A DNA stretch of 64,000 nt. Origin: Oryzias latipes (Eukaryota > Chordata > Actinopteri > Beloniformes > Adrianichthyidae). Shown here piece by piece: positions 11,612-23,400 of the stretch; positions within the stretch are counted from its first letter, which is position 1, and every line of letters begins with the position of its first letter. Under the pieces are notes generated by a model that made no database searches, was not told the DNA's origin, and was given only the letters and a program-made list of their open reading frames with translations. The DNA is taken from NCBI RefSeq assembly GCF_002234675.1, contig NC_019867.2, positions 30,788,747-30,852,746 of the forward strand, read 5' to 3'. A program made the position numbers and the translations under genes.

Positions 11612-14600
11612 TGATGTCTCTAGATGGCGCCGAGGATGGTCGCCCTGGTGCTAGTGTGCTCTGTGTTATGTTTGTTATTGTTCGTAAATCGTGTGTCAGC
11701 GTGCTCTTACACCCGTGAAGAGCTTCTTACATCAGAACTTCAACTCCGTCAGATTTACTACCTGTTTTTTTGGCAGCTGCGGCAGATTTGGTCCACTTTT
11801 TAAGAGCAAAAGTGAGACGCCGGAGGAGAGGGAAGCGCGCGGGAGTGCTCGTGCGTCTCCAGAGACGGGGCGCACGTTCGCCCTTACCTGGAATCTTCCT
11901 CTCCAACGTTCGCTCACTCAGCAACAAAATGGATGAACTGGCACTGCTGATGCGTCAGAACAGGGACGTTTCTTCCTCTTGTGCCCTGTGCTTCACGGAG
12001 ACGTGGCTCAATGAGCAGATCCCGGACTGCGCGCTTCATTTGGAAGGATTCCAGCTTCTCCGTGCGGACAGACATCGGGACTTCTCGGGAGGAAAGTCCA
12101 GAGGTGGAGGTGTCTGCTTTTACATCAACAACGCCTGGTGTTCGGATGTGACTGTAATCTCCACGCACTGTTCTCCTTCGGTGGAATACATCTTCACTAA
12201 CTGCAAACCATTCTACTCTCCACGCGAGTTTGCTTCATTCATTCTGGCCCCTGTTTACATCCCGCTGAGCGCGGACGTGCACGAGGCCCAGCGCGCGCTC
12301 GCGGAGCAGATTCTCTGTGTGGAACGAACTTTTCCGGACTCTTTAATCATTATCCTCGGGGATTTTAATAAAGGGAATCTGAGCAAGGAGCTCCCTAGAT
12401 ACAAACAGTTTGTCAAATGCCCAACAAGAGAGCAGAACAGGCTGGATCACTGCTACACAACAGTCAGCGGGGCTTACAGAGCCGTGGCCCGCGCGGCTCT
12501 CGGCTTCTCGGACCACGCCCTGATTCACCTCATCCCCGCATACAGACAAAAGCTGAAGCTCTCCAAACCAACAGTGAGAACTTCCAAGATGTGGACCAGC
12601 GAGGCTGTGGAGGAGCTTCGCACATGTCTGGACACAACGGACTGGGATGTGTTTAGAGCTGCCACAGACAGTTTGGATGATTACACAGACACTGTGACGT
12701 CATACATCCAGTTTTGTGAGGACAGCATCATCCCAACAAAAACCAGGGTCAGTTATAACAATGATAAACCCTGGTTCACACCCAGACTGAGACAGCTGAG
12801 GAAGGAGAAAGAAGCAGCCTACAGAGCTAAAGATAAAGAGAGCTATAAGGCTGCTAAGTACCAGTTCTCTAAAGAGGTGGAACAGGCGAGAACTCGGTAC
12901 AATAAACGCCTGGAAGAGCAATTCTCTGTCAACGACGTCACCTCTGTTTGGAGAGGGCTTAGGCAAATCACCAACTACAAGCCCAGAGCCCAACATGCTG
13001 CTGACGACCTACAACTGGCTGAGAGGCTTAACACCTTTTATGCCAGGTTTGAGGTCCCACAACCCTCCTCCTCCCCCCTCACTGAACAGGTTTCCTCAAC
13101 AACTCTGGTGCCACTTTCCTCCCCCACCACTATCACTGAGGACAGTATGACCCCCCCAGACCACCTCTCCCCCACCACTGTCCTCTCAGTGACAGAAGAG
13201 GAGGTGCTTAAGCTTTTCCGGAAGCAAAACCCACAGAAGGCTCCGGGTCCGGACGGCATCTCGCCTGCCACCCTGAAACACTGCGCAGGCGAACTGGCAG
13301 CGGTCTTCACAGACATTTTCAACACCTCCCTGGAGTCCTGCCACGTCCCGGCCTGCTTCAAACTGTCCACCATCGTCCCTGTCCCCAAGAAGCCCCGCAT
13401 AACTGGCCTCAATGACTACAGGCCTGTGGCACTTACGTCTGTAGTCATGAAGTCATTCGAGCGTCTGGTCCTCCCCCACCTCAAATCCTTCACCTCCCCC
13501 CTCCTGGACCCTCTGCAGTTCGCCTACAGAGCCAATAGGTCTGTAGACGACGCTATCAACCTGGCCCTCCACTTCATCCTGCAGCATCTGGACTCCCCGG
13601 GAACCTATGCTAGGATCCTGTTCGTGGACTTCAGCTCTGCGTTCAATACCATCCTCCCCTCTCTGCTCCAGGAAAAGCTCCTCCAGCTCAACGTGCCTGA
13701 CTCCACCTGTAGGTGGATTAGTGACTTCCTTATGGACCGGAGGCAGTGTGTGCGGCTGGGGAAGAATGTCTCCACCACCCAATGCATCAGCACAGGAACT
13801 CCACAGGGCTGTGTACTTTCCCCTCTACTCTTCTCCCTGTACACTAACTGCTGCACCTCCAGCCATGACTCTGTCAAACTGATCAAGTTTGCAGATGACA
13901 CCACCCTCATCGGACTCATCTCTAATGATGATGAGTCTGCCTATAGGAGGGAGGTGGACCGGCTGGGTTCGTGGTGCAGCATCAACAACCTGGAGCTGAA
14001 CACTCAGAAGACAGTGGAGATGATAGTGGACTTCAGGAAAGTCACAGCCCCCTCATCCCCTCTCATCCTGACAGACTCTACCATCACTATTGTGGACTCT
14101 GTCTGTTTCCTCGGCACCATATCACGCAGGACCTCAAGTGGGAGCCGTCCATCAGCTCTCTCCTCAAAAAGGCCCAGCAGAGGATGTATTTCCTGCGGCA
14201 GTTGAAGAAAGCCCGGCTGCCGGCCCAGATGATGGTGCAGTTCTACACGGCCATCATTGAGTCCATCCTCACCTCCTCCATCACCGTGTGGTACACTAGT
14301 GCCACAACCAGGGACATTAACAGGCTACAGCGTATTGTGCGCTCAGCAGAGAAGGTGATCGGCTGCAGCCTCCCATCTGTCCAGGAACTATATGTCTCCA
14401 GAACCCGGGGACGTGCAGGCCGGATAGCTGACGACCCTTCCCACCCTGGACATTCCCTACTGAAACTACTCCCTTCAGGCAGGAGGCTAAGGTCCATCAG
14501 GACCAGAACCTCCAGACACAAGAACAGTTTCTTTCCCTCTGCAGTCAGACTCTTAAATGCCCTGTAACCCCCCCCCCCCTAAATTTCACGTCAATGTCCA

Positions 14601-14845
14601 ATCAGTCACCAGCCCACTACCTGCACCTTGAACATTCTCAGTTTGCACTGTTTTGTCACTCCTTGCACTACTGACTCTATTTATATTTTTTGTTCTGTCC
14701 ATTGTGTAAAAATTTTGTTGCTTACTGTTCTTCTGTTTTATGTTGCACATTTGCACCGAAACAAATTCCTACTCTGTGTAGCTACACAGAATATGGCAAT
14801 AAAAACCTCTTGAATCCTTGAATCTTGAATCCTTGAATCCTATAT
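11612..14845 (+). mobile_element. L2-clade LINE, nearly full length
   Basis: It begins with a GC-rich 5' region containing ATGGCGCCGAGGATGG and ends with short TTGAATCC-type tandem units (about 14,810-14,840). It carries an endonuclease-reverse transcriptase frame broken by a single frameshift. It was inserted into the retroviral pol relic, whose RNase H resumes at 14,846. Length and integrity suggest a fairly recent insertion. No clear target duplication was found. Confidence 0.8.
11770..14567 (+). pseudogene. L2 LINE ORF: AP endonuclease plus reverse transcriptase, one frameshift
   Basis: The first frame runs 11,770-14,205. From about 14,117 the continuation lies in another frame and ends at 14,567 (stop 14,565-14,567). 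The endonuclease domain spans about residues 45-260, with SNVRSLSNKMDEL, CFTETWL, GDFN and the catalytic SDH at 247-249. The reverse transcriptase starts near residue 470 (KAPGPDGISPATLKH) and has LFVDFSSAFNT, GTPQGCVLSP and the catalytic FADD at 707-710. One base appears to be missing near 14,117 (in FLGT..ITQDLKW), which puts the C-terminal part out of frame. The start is uncertain: 11,770 is the first frame start shown, and a start further upstream cannot be excluded. It encodes its own retrotransposition machinery. Confidence 0.82.
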
Positions 14846-14966
14846 TGACACCATAACTGTCTGTGTAAATTGTGACATCTTTATCTTTCATTAACTTGCA
14901 CGCTTCAGTTAACACTACTCATTCTGCATCTCGTGCTGAAAAGTGAGAGGGAAGTGCTTCAGCTTT
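14846..14966 (-). pseudogene. Retroviral RNase H fragment, upstream half
   Basis: Read on the minus strand, it shows LTEACKLMKDKDVTIYTDSY, the central RNase H motif with its TDS acidic residue. This is the natural continuation of the relic at 10,470-11,561, interrupted by the L2 LINE. It carries at least one stop. At 14,967 it meets the left end of the Ty3/gypsy element. Confidence 0.6.
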
Positions 14967-15165
14967 TATTGCAGCCAGAAAATTCTACAGTTATTTACTT
15001 TAATTCAGGCAAGGCCCATGAAAGATGTGAGAATCAATTCATGTGCAGGATTAGATGCGCTTAGATGTGTATGCCATCACGTTTCCTTTCTTGCTCTGGC
15101 TGCCTCAGAAAAAAGTACAAAAGATAAAAATATACACAATCCGGGTGAATAAAGTTGCCAAAAAG
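14967..15165 (+). repeat. Left LTR-like block of the decayed Ty3/gypsy element (end uncertain)
   Basis: It matches 20,242-20,442 over most of its length with substitutions and indels. GAATAAAG near 15,149 could be its poly(A) signal. The true LTR may extend to about 15,260, because the right copy is truncated and the boundary cannot be fixed. Confidence 0.5.
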
Positions 15166-15266
15166 AAAACAAAGTCCTGTCTATTTTCAAGGGTGCAATA
15201 TAAATTTGGTGTTTCCGCCTGGTTGGTCAGTGTGCTTTCTGCAACGAGGCTCATTCAAAAAGACAC

Positions 15267-16569
15267 GTGAGTGACCGCCATGATGCCAGCCTGCTAAAGT
15301 GTTCGACATTGTTTTGCAACAACGAAAACGGCAAAGATAAAGATTCTGCGACCACGTCTACCAGTGTAAAGATGTCAGCTGCATGGGAGAATGTCTATGA
15401 GGAAATAGAGGAAAAGCTAATGAGGTTGTCTGTGTTGTCAGTTAAACGAAGCCTGTCAATCACTTGGGGTTCCTGTCAGCGAGCGTGAGAAAGACCTACC
15501 TCGTAAGCTGAGGAGACAAATCCTGCAGTTCATAGAAAGTGAAGAAGTCACATCACTTGAAGATGAAGGAACGTCTTTGCTACTTGAATTTAATGACAAG
15601 ATTGATGAGCTAAAAGAAAAAGAAGAGAGCACTGAGTTTCATTCAAAGAAAACGGCGTCTCAGCACCACCCCGTGGCAGGAAATGGCGCTGCATCCAAAA
15701 GTGCAGTCAGAGAAAATGAGTCAGTCCCAGGGTCAAACATCTGAAACAGTTACCATTACTCAAAAAAAGAAAAGAAAAAAGATTTATCCACCTATTTTAC
15801 AATTAAAATCTGAAAATTATAGGACAGATTGGAGAACCAAACCAAAAAGATAAATTAGGATATGCCAGTCTTGAAAGACAAATTCACAGAGCTCTGAAAA
15901 AGCCATATGATGAAGGAGAAGTTGTGGAGGCCATCATTAAGCCATTTCCCCAGGGACAAAATTAAAAAGTTACCTGGAGAGCAGATGTTGCAAATATTAC
16001 GGACACGTTACATTGAAAAAGATTGCCACAGAAAGTCTCAGAAAGAGGCTGGATTGAAATACAGTTCAGAATTAATCCAAAATCAGTTCCTTCAATCAAT
16101 CATTACTGGTCTTCAAGATGACATCATCCGAGCTGATTTAAAACCATATCTGCAAAACCCACTGGTAACGGATGAGGTACTCCTGGAAGGAATGATAGCT
16201 GCATACCGCCTGGAAATGGAAAGAAGGAACATGCTTTCAACAACATTTAATGACAACAACATTCAACAACATTTAACAACATTGGATGAAAATATTTGGC
16301 CACAAGAGCCAAAAAAAGAGAGCAAACATACTGAAACAATGAAACGTGACAAACTGATGGAGAAGCAATCAAAAAACGATCAACGAAGCTGGAAGCCCCA
16401 TCCAGAAACAAGGATACTGTTACTTGTGTGGGAGCACAGATCATTGAACAGCTGGTTGTCGCACCAAAAATGTTGCAGCTTCCACCAACAAGATCGAAAT
16501 TCAATCACATGCTGGAGTAAAGATGAGCCATGTGGAGGAGCTCAACCAGAGAATATCCCTTACTGGTAA
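15267..16569 (+). pseudogene. gag remnant of the Ty3/gypsy element
   Basis: Broken frames. 15,480-15,650 reads EREKDLPRKLRRQILQFIE in one frame. 15,907-16,569 is an open stretch containing LIQNQFLQSIITGLQDDIIR and LLEGMIAAYRLEMERRN, a capsid-like arrangement seen in fish gypsy gag proteins. Stops and frame changes between the pieces make it non-functional. Confidence 0.6.
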
Positions 16570-16750
16570 GCAGCAGCAAACAGCCAAGCTAGTAGGGAAG
16601 AAATGTTTAATCCGAGCCTCCCTTGGTGGCGTTGACACCACAGTGCTTTGGGACACAGGGTCACAAGTATCAATTGTGGGAGCACACTGGAAGAAAACAT
16701 ACCTTCCAGACACTGACGTGACACCAGTTGTAGAATTGCTTGAAGAATGA
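16523..16750 (+). pseudogene. Aspartic protease remnant of the Ty3/gypsy element
   Basis: Seventy-five residues with the active-site motif WDTGSQVSIVG preceded by LIRASLGGVDTTV, typical of retroviral-type aspartic proteases. It ends at a stop. The same frame continues briefly after it to about 16,870, where sequence homologous to a hAT end takes over. Confidence 0.65.
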
Positions 16751-16870
16751 GCATTAAATCTTTCAGCTGCTAATGGAACTGCAATTCCATATGAAGGAGG
16801 GATTGGAATTGAATTTACCCTGTTGCAAAATGACCTTGAACGCCCCATCACTGGGTTTAATGTAATAGGG

Positions 16871-17180
16871 CAGGGGTGTCAAACTCATTTTCACCGAGGG
16901 CCACATCAGCATAGTCCTGATTTGGAAAAACCGTTCATCCTGCACGTGGATGCATCAGAAGAAGACCTGGGTGCGGTTCTGTATCGGCGACAAGATGGAG
17001 TACTCAGAGTCATTGCCTATGGGTTTAGAACATTGACAGCTGCAGAGAAAAACTACAAGTTACACTCTGGGAAGTTGAAGTTTCTTGCACTCAAGTGGGC
17101 AACAGCAGAGCGCTTCTGTGACTGCCTGTTTCGTGCACCCCATTTTGTTGTTTACAGTTACAACAAACCGCTGACATAAT
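16871..17180 (+). pseudogene. RNase H remnant, preceded by a hAT-end fragment where RT should be
   Basis: From about 16,910 the frame reads FILHVDASEEDLGAVLYRR and FRTLTAAEKNY, a Ty3/gypsy RNase H with its VDAS catalytic Asp. The expected reverse transcriptase (about 1.2-1.5 kb) between protease and RNase H is missing. In its place is a 44-bp piece beginning CAGGGGTGTCAAACTCATTT (16,871-16,914), which matches the start of fish hAT MITEs. Confidence 0.65.
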
Positions 17181-17701
17181 GTTATCAAATCAGCCAAACT
17201 CAATGCCACAGGACATCGCTGGGTGGCAGAGTTGTTGGATTACCGATTTACTATTAGGTATAGGCCAGGGTCAGCTAATGAAGATGTCAATTTTTTGTCT
17301 CGGAGACCAAAGTCTATTGAGAAAATCATCCAAGAGTGCACAATTGAGTGTTAACAGGACGTCATTAAATTCATTGGAAAAGCGTTGGAACCAAAACGAA
17401 CAGGTGAAGTGGACTGGATTTTGGCTGTCACCTGCAATACAGATGCACTACCAGAGGAAAGCGACATGTCTGGGTCTATCCAGCCTATTTCAGCAACAGA
17501 CTTGAAAGCAGCCCAAAATTCTGACCTAACAGTGAGAAGAGTTTTGAGTCTCAAAAGAACACAGTCCATGTTAAAATCTAAAGACAAAATGACAGAGAGC
17601 CAAGCTGTTGGACAACTCTTAGGAGAGTGGCCCCGCAGACGAGAACACAGCTGGTTGTGCCATAGTCCCTGAAACACACCATTTATCAACACCTGCATGA
17701 G

Positions 17702-18109
17702 GAGATAGATAGATAATAGATATGACTTTATTAATCCCACAATGGGGAAACTTCATATATCTGTGGCAGCAAAAAAAGACATTCAGAAATGATCTATTTA
17801 ACATCAAAAAAGGACATAAAACATGACATTCATATTAAATTAATTAAGAATATTAAATTATTAAATATTATAATTACAATTATTATTGAAATCATTATCG
17901 AAAATTAGATTCATAATAAATAAATAAATATGAAATACTACTACTACTACTAATAATAATAATAATAATAATCGCAATAATAAAAATAAAACATACAAAA
18001 AATATGTGGTCAACTGCAAATGCTCGGTTCCTTAGGCAACCCGCCGTTGTCAATTTCTTTTTTTAAATGTACAAATTGTAAAAAACTGTAAAAAAAAAAT
18101 TGTAAAAAG
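17702..18109 (-). mobile_element. Retroelement 3'-tail inserted in the gypsy integrase
   Basis: It interrupts the integrase zinc-finger region: HLHEE before it and MGYLGADRVIALTRERF after it. It contains a GATA-type microsatellite, CCCACAATGGGGAAAC and AT-rich TAATAA runs. It reads as a minus-strand LINE/SINE 3' end. No target duplication could be fixed. Confidence 0.55.
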
Positions 18110-19390
18110 ATGGGTTATTTAGGTGCTGACAGAGTGATTGCACTCACCAGAGAACGTTTCTAAAGGCCCAAGTTCAGACAAGAGATTAAACACCATGTTA
18201 CCCACATGTGCCGCTGCGTAAAAAGAAAGAGACCCAACCGCACAATTCAAACACCAATCCAAAGCATTGGGACATATGCACCATTTGAAATTATATCAAT
18301 CGACTACTTATACCTGAAAAAAAGTAAGGGAGGTGAAGAACACATTCTATTTGTTTTTGATAATTTCACAAAATATGCCCAAGCATATGCAACTAGAGAT
18401 AAGTCTGGGAGGACAGCAGCTAAAAAGCTCTTTGATGATTTCCTTATGAGATTTGGATTCCCATCAAAGATCCACCATGATCAAGGAATAGAATTTGAAA
18501 ATCACCTTTTCCAAAAGCTGCAAAGCTACTGATCTATCCGCCCATCTCACACCTCTCCTTACCATCCCCAAGCAAACCCTGCAGAGTGTTTCAACAGAAC
18601 ACTGATTGGTATGCTCTGCACTCTGGAGGAGACAGAAATTTCGGTGGAAAGGACATCTTAGCAAAGTCATCCATGCTTACAACTCCACAGTGCATGAGGC
18701 TACAGGCTTTTCTCCATTCTTCCTTCTCTTTGGGTGTGAACCAACATTGCCAGTGGACCTTTTGTTTCCAAAAAGTGAAAAAAGGGGACCCGAGCACATT
18801 CCGGCTATGCAGAGAAATGGCGGGAGACTATGAAAGAAGCCTATGCTATTGCCAAGGCACATATGAGAAAAAGGACTAAAAGAGGGCAGCAAAATTATAA
18901 CAGACAAGTATGGAGCTCCACTCTTAAACCAGGTGAGCATGGTGAGAACCTCACACCAAGAGGAGGCCCTGGGAAGCCAAGAAATTTCTGGGAGGATACA
19001 ATCTATGTAGTCAGCGGAAGGAAAAGCCCTGACAGCCCAGTATATGTCATCAAACCTCTGCAGAGGGAAGGGAACGAGTGCTACATAGAAATCTTGTACT
19101 ACCATGTCCCTATCTAGTGGAAGAATCGGAAGTTGGAGGACGTAACCTGAAAGAGAAATACATCAAGGGTCCCCATCTAGGGACGCGTGATACTTACCAA
19201 ACCGATGCAAACAGTTCCAGTGAAGATGAGTATCACATATTGACAAGTGCAACGCTAAATGACTTTCCTCTCAATGCAGATGCAGATGAATTTCATCCTG
19301 AAGATGACATGCTTGTTGAAACGGTTGAGAAGATTCAAATGCCTGAAAATAATAATGAGGAAGAACAAGAGGAGGAACGACCCCAGTAGC
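18110..19390 (+). pseudogene. Integrase remnant of the Ty3/gypsy element
   Basis: The core domain at 18,206-18,532 has IISIDYLYL (first Asp) and FGFPSKIHHDQGIEFEN (second Asp). A further frame at about 18,606-18,833 gives TGFSPFFLLFG. 18,830-19,390 is the C-terminal tail with acidic repeats. Three or more frame changes separate these pieces, so no working enzyme can be made. Between about 19,390 and 20,241 there is only non-coding 3' sequence. Confidence 0.65.
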
Positions 19391-20442
19391 AGAAGAGGTT
19401 GAGGCAGTTGGTGGTGAACCAGATGACATGCTTGAAGATGAAGAGGATGTTAGAGCATGGAGAGGGAGATCAACAAGGATCCAACAGCCCAGAAGGATCT
19501 ACACATACAGTATGATCAGCTTGGTATGATCAGCTAAAGAGTTTTTCATCCGGTGTGAGGGCATCCTCAGAAGTCAACAGTGACCCCTACATCAGACCAT
19601 CACCCCTCATGTACCCTTTTTGTGAAAACAAATGCTAGAGTCATAATGGTAAAGTAAAGCATATGGGTCAGCTTAGCAGCTTTACTACTGTTACAGCTTT
19701 TGTCCAACAGATTTTACACTTCAGTTAGAGAGATAGCCCGAATGTTAATGATTAGGCATCTATATAAAAATGATGCTGATTTTCTGGACAGTAAATTGAG
19801 TTTAAATTAATCCAGATATGGGCTATAATAAAGATACAAAGTAGAGATTTAAAGTGAGTAATGTACGCAACGTTAATGAAAAACAATAATGCATGGTGTT
19901 AAATATTTAAAAAAATATAATGATGTATAATGATGGGTGTAAACAGGTAATTTCCTTGTCCCTTTTGTGAAGATTTTGGGGGGGGGCACCAATACGTCTA
20001 TGGACCAATCACCCCTTTACTATCAATGGACATATGGACAGTCACTTATTATTGCCATGGGAAAAACAAAGAGGCAGACAAATGCTGAAGAGAGTTTAGG
20101 AGATGACCCAATACTTAATGTTGTCATGGATTTGTTAACTCACCCATCTAGTTTTCAGGGTTGTTTTATGTGTAGCTTATAATGTTACGGAGTAGAATTG
20201 AAAATGTTATACCACATTTTTTTCATTTTTGTGGGGGAGGGTATCGCAGTCAGAAAATTCTACGTTTATATACTTTAATTTAGGCATGGCCCATGAAAGA
20301 TGTGAGAATCATTTCTTATTTTAGTTATTTACTATACTCTTTTATTTTTAAAATACTTGTTAGACGTAGTACAATGGCACGATGTTTGCAGTGTGCGCAT
20401 TCTTCTCTTGCTCTGCCTGCCTCAGAAGAAAGTTCAAAAGAT

Positions 20443-23400
20443 AATTAAAGCTACAAGTAGCATTTAGCGGGCCCGAGCACGTGCCACCGCCTGGCACGAG
20501 CGACCGCCTCGTGAGCAACGCCCTGCTCGAGCCATTCTCGTCGTTTTTTCTTGTCCATTCTGGAGCTCCAAGCTAATGTTAATATGACAGCAGCCTGTGG
20601 GGGGGGGGGGGGGGGGGGGACTATAATCTGTTGCCTTAAGGGACAAAGACTTATGCATATAGCATTAAAAAAAATTCTTAAATCTAAGCCTCGTTTAGAC
20701 CTGCTCATTTTCTCATCAAGTAGAAGAAGGTTTTTATCAGATTAAGAAACAAGCAATGATGATAATTGCTATCACTGTCCCTAAGGATGAGAACAATAGA
20801 ACTCATTCAATTTTCACTACAATGTCTAGATGAGTGTCAGCTATGTCTGATAACTTGGCGAATTAGCTGGACCGGGATCTTACAAAGTGCAGGTGGTTTA
20901 ACGTCCAGTGTGATGAGTCTGTGGACGGCAACAGTACAGCATAGCTTTTGGTTTCCACAAGAGAAGAATTCCTGACACATCTGCCCTAACAGACAACTAC
21001 AAGAGGAGTTGAAATGTATAACACGGTGAAGGAGTTTTTGTGCAGAAAAAGGTACCATTAGAAAAGCTGGTAGCCATACCTGCAGACGGGGCTCCTGCTA
21101 TGATTGACCGACAAACAGGTTTCATCACTCACTGTAAAGCTGACCAAGACTTTCCAAAATGTCTGCATTACTGCTGCTTCTTTCACCAGTAGGCCTTATG
21201 TGCAGAAGTGATTGGCTCTGGACATATAATGACTCCTATTGTGAAAATCATAAAAAACCTCAGCTGCAAAGCAAAACAGAACAGGATTTTTAAGGTGCTA
21301 TTGGTGGAGATATCTGCTGAATATGGTGAATATGAATATGGTGAATCTGAACTTGTATTCTTGACTGACATTACTGGAAAACTAAACCACTTGATCTGCG
21401 AGCTGCAAGACATTGGCAAAACTATATTTTTTTATTGACCAGCCTGCCTGAGCCAGTGTTTTTCTTGTGGGGATCTTTTCTGCCAGGGCTTGCCAGCTTG
21501 GTCAGTGGATGTTGCTGCAGTTGTCTCCCTTGCTGGGACAGCTGGAGTTAAACACAGCAGCCTCACGGCTGTGAAGTGGACCCCGTTGCTGTCCCAGTCT
21601 GGATGGGCACTGTGGTGATGTTCCAATGTTCAGGCTGGCTCCTGGTATGAAGAGATTCCCAAGTACCATTTCCTAACCGCAGAGCCAAGGATGTGTTTAC
21701 ATGTTTAGGTCAAAAATGTGATGAACAGCTTCATGTTGTCTATTGATGTAAGTTTAAACCTAAACATGCCACCCTGTTACTAATCCAGTTGATGTGGTTC
21801 TCCACCTGTGTCTAGGTGATAGAAAAGCATTTTTTTATATTTAGAGCTCTAAGCAAACAAACAGTTGTCTATATAAAAGAGCTTTTACAATTGTGCACTT
21901 TTAGCAGGTCTCTGAATACATGTGACCAATGTATGGTGGATTTTCACAGACTTTGTGTAAAACTGAAGGTGACAGAGACTTTGGAGAAGTGGCTACATTG
22001 CTCTGGACTTCTTTGTTTCATCCACAGAAGAATAAAATATGTGATTGATTTTGAAAAGCTGCTGAAAAATGTATCTTTTTAAAATTGCAATTTCTAATTT
22101 GGGTTTTACATTTTGTGTTCCATTTTTTGTGATTGTATTAGAAAGATTTGTTATTTATTTGGTGTTTAAAGGTGGTACATATTGTATATACACAATCTTC
22201 TTAGAGACATTTGCTATATGTTGTGTTTGTTGTCGTTGTAGTTTAATTTCTTTGGATGTATTGAAAGGAAATGAAAAGAAGTTGCAGCATTGATTAAAAA
22301 AGCATAAAAGAGACATTTACTGTCTGATGTTACATCTGTAGTGTACTGAGGCTGGGTTTTGTTTTGGAGCACATTCATATATTTTGTTTGTAAAAAAAAA
22401 AAGATAAAATATAAAGTTAATTGTATTTTGGATGAATAAAAAAGCAATGATTAGTGCTAAGGATGTATAAAAGACAAACAAAACAAAGGAAATTGCTGTA
22501 ATTTAGTGTTGAACTAGGCTTTCTAACTGTTCTACTTTCTGTCTGCCACTCCTGGCTAATTTACATGTGAGCACACAGCCGGGGGTTGGGGGGGGGGGCT
22601 AACTCCACTCCTGCAGCAGGGGAGACTGATGAAAAGCTTGAGGATGTAAGATTGAATAAATAAAATCCTAGAGTTGACCAGTTCATTTTATAAATGTAAA
22701 TATTTTTTATTTTGGTGCTGATAAACTAAACAGAAGTTATGATAAAAATATTTGCTTGAGTCAAAATGTCCAAAAATTTGCTTTCAGCACAATAGGGTGA
22801 TTAAGGTGGTTAAATGTTTCTCGTACGTATAGTGCTGCTTTTCAAACATGGAGCTTTGTAGGACGCATCTAATTCTGAAATCTCAGCTTCCTGAGACAAA
22901 CGGCTGATTTCCTATGAAGCTTGATTATATGATCATGCTTCATGATCATTTATGAACATATATAGCTCGTCCAAAATTGTCATATCCATGGGTTCAGAAT
23001 GGAAGTTTCATCAAATCTATTTAATTTCAGTGAGATCAGACAAGGAATGTGAACGTGAGAGCAACATTTGTGCATGGCGAGATACCCAACTTCGCCGCTC
23101 TGTCACGACCACACCCCCGCGTTGAAAGATTTGTTTTTCATCAGAGTAAACTTCAATGGTTTTTCAACAGGTGGACGTCATTTTGAGGTGTGTTTGCTCA
23201 TCCTACTTGGAGCAGTGATGCTCCAAGTAAAACATGTCATTTCCTGTTGCCAACAGGTGGCGCTACACCTGTTTCGGATTTTTCCACTGCAGATGTGTTC
23301 AAAGTCAGACTACAATCATGCACAACAAATTTGGATCAGATTAGATTATTTATGGCTGAGTAATGGCCATTTTTCTTTTCATGGCGTGATTTCGAAACGA

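Larger units (their letters stand above)
14967..20442 (+). mobile_element. Decayed Ty3/gypsy retrotransposon with two LTR-like ends
   Basis: Both ends carry the same block: TAT(T/C)GCAG(C/T)CAGAAAATTCTAC, then ATGAAAGATGTGAGAATCA and a GCTCTG(G/C)CTGCCTCAGAA stretch (14,967-15,165 and 20,242-20,442). A G-rich polypurine run (GTGGGGGAGGG, 20,231-20,241) precedes the right copy. Between them, in + orientation, are gag, protease, RNase H and integrase remnants. Reverse transcriptase is missing. The right LTR is cut by the start of repeat copy A. Divergence between the two ends, and many stops, indicate age. Confidence 0.7.
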
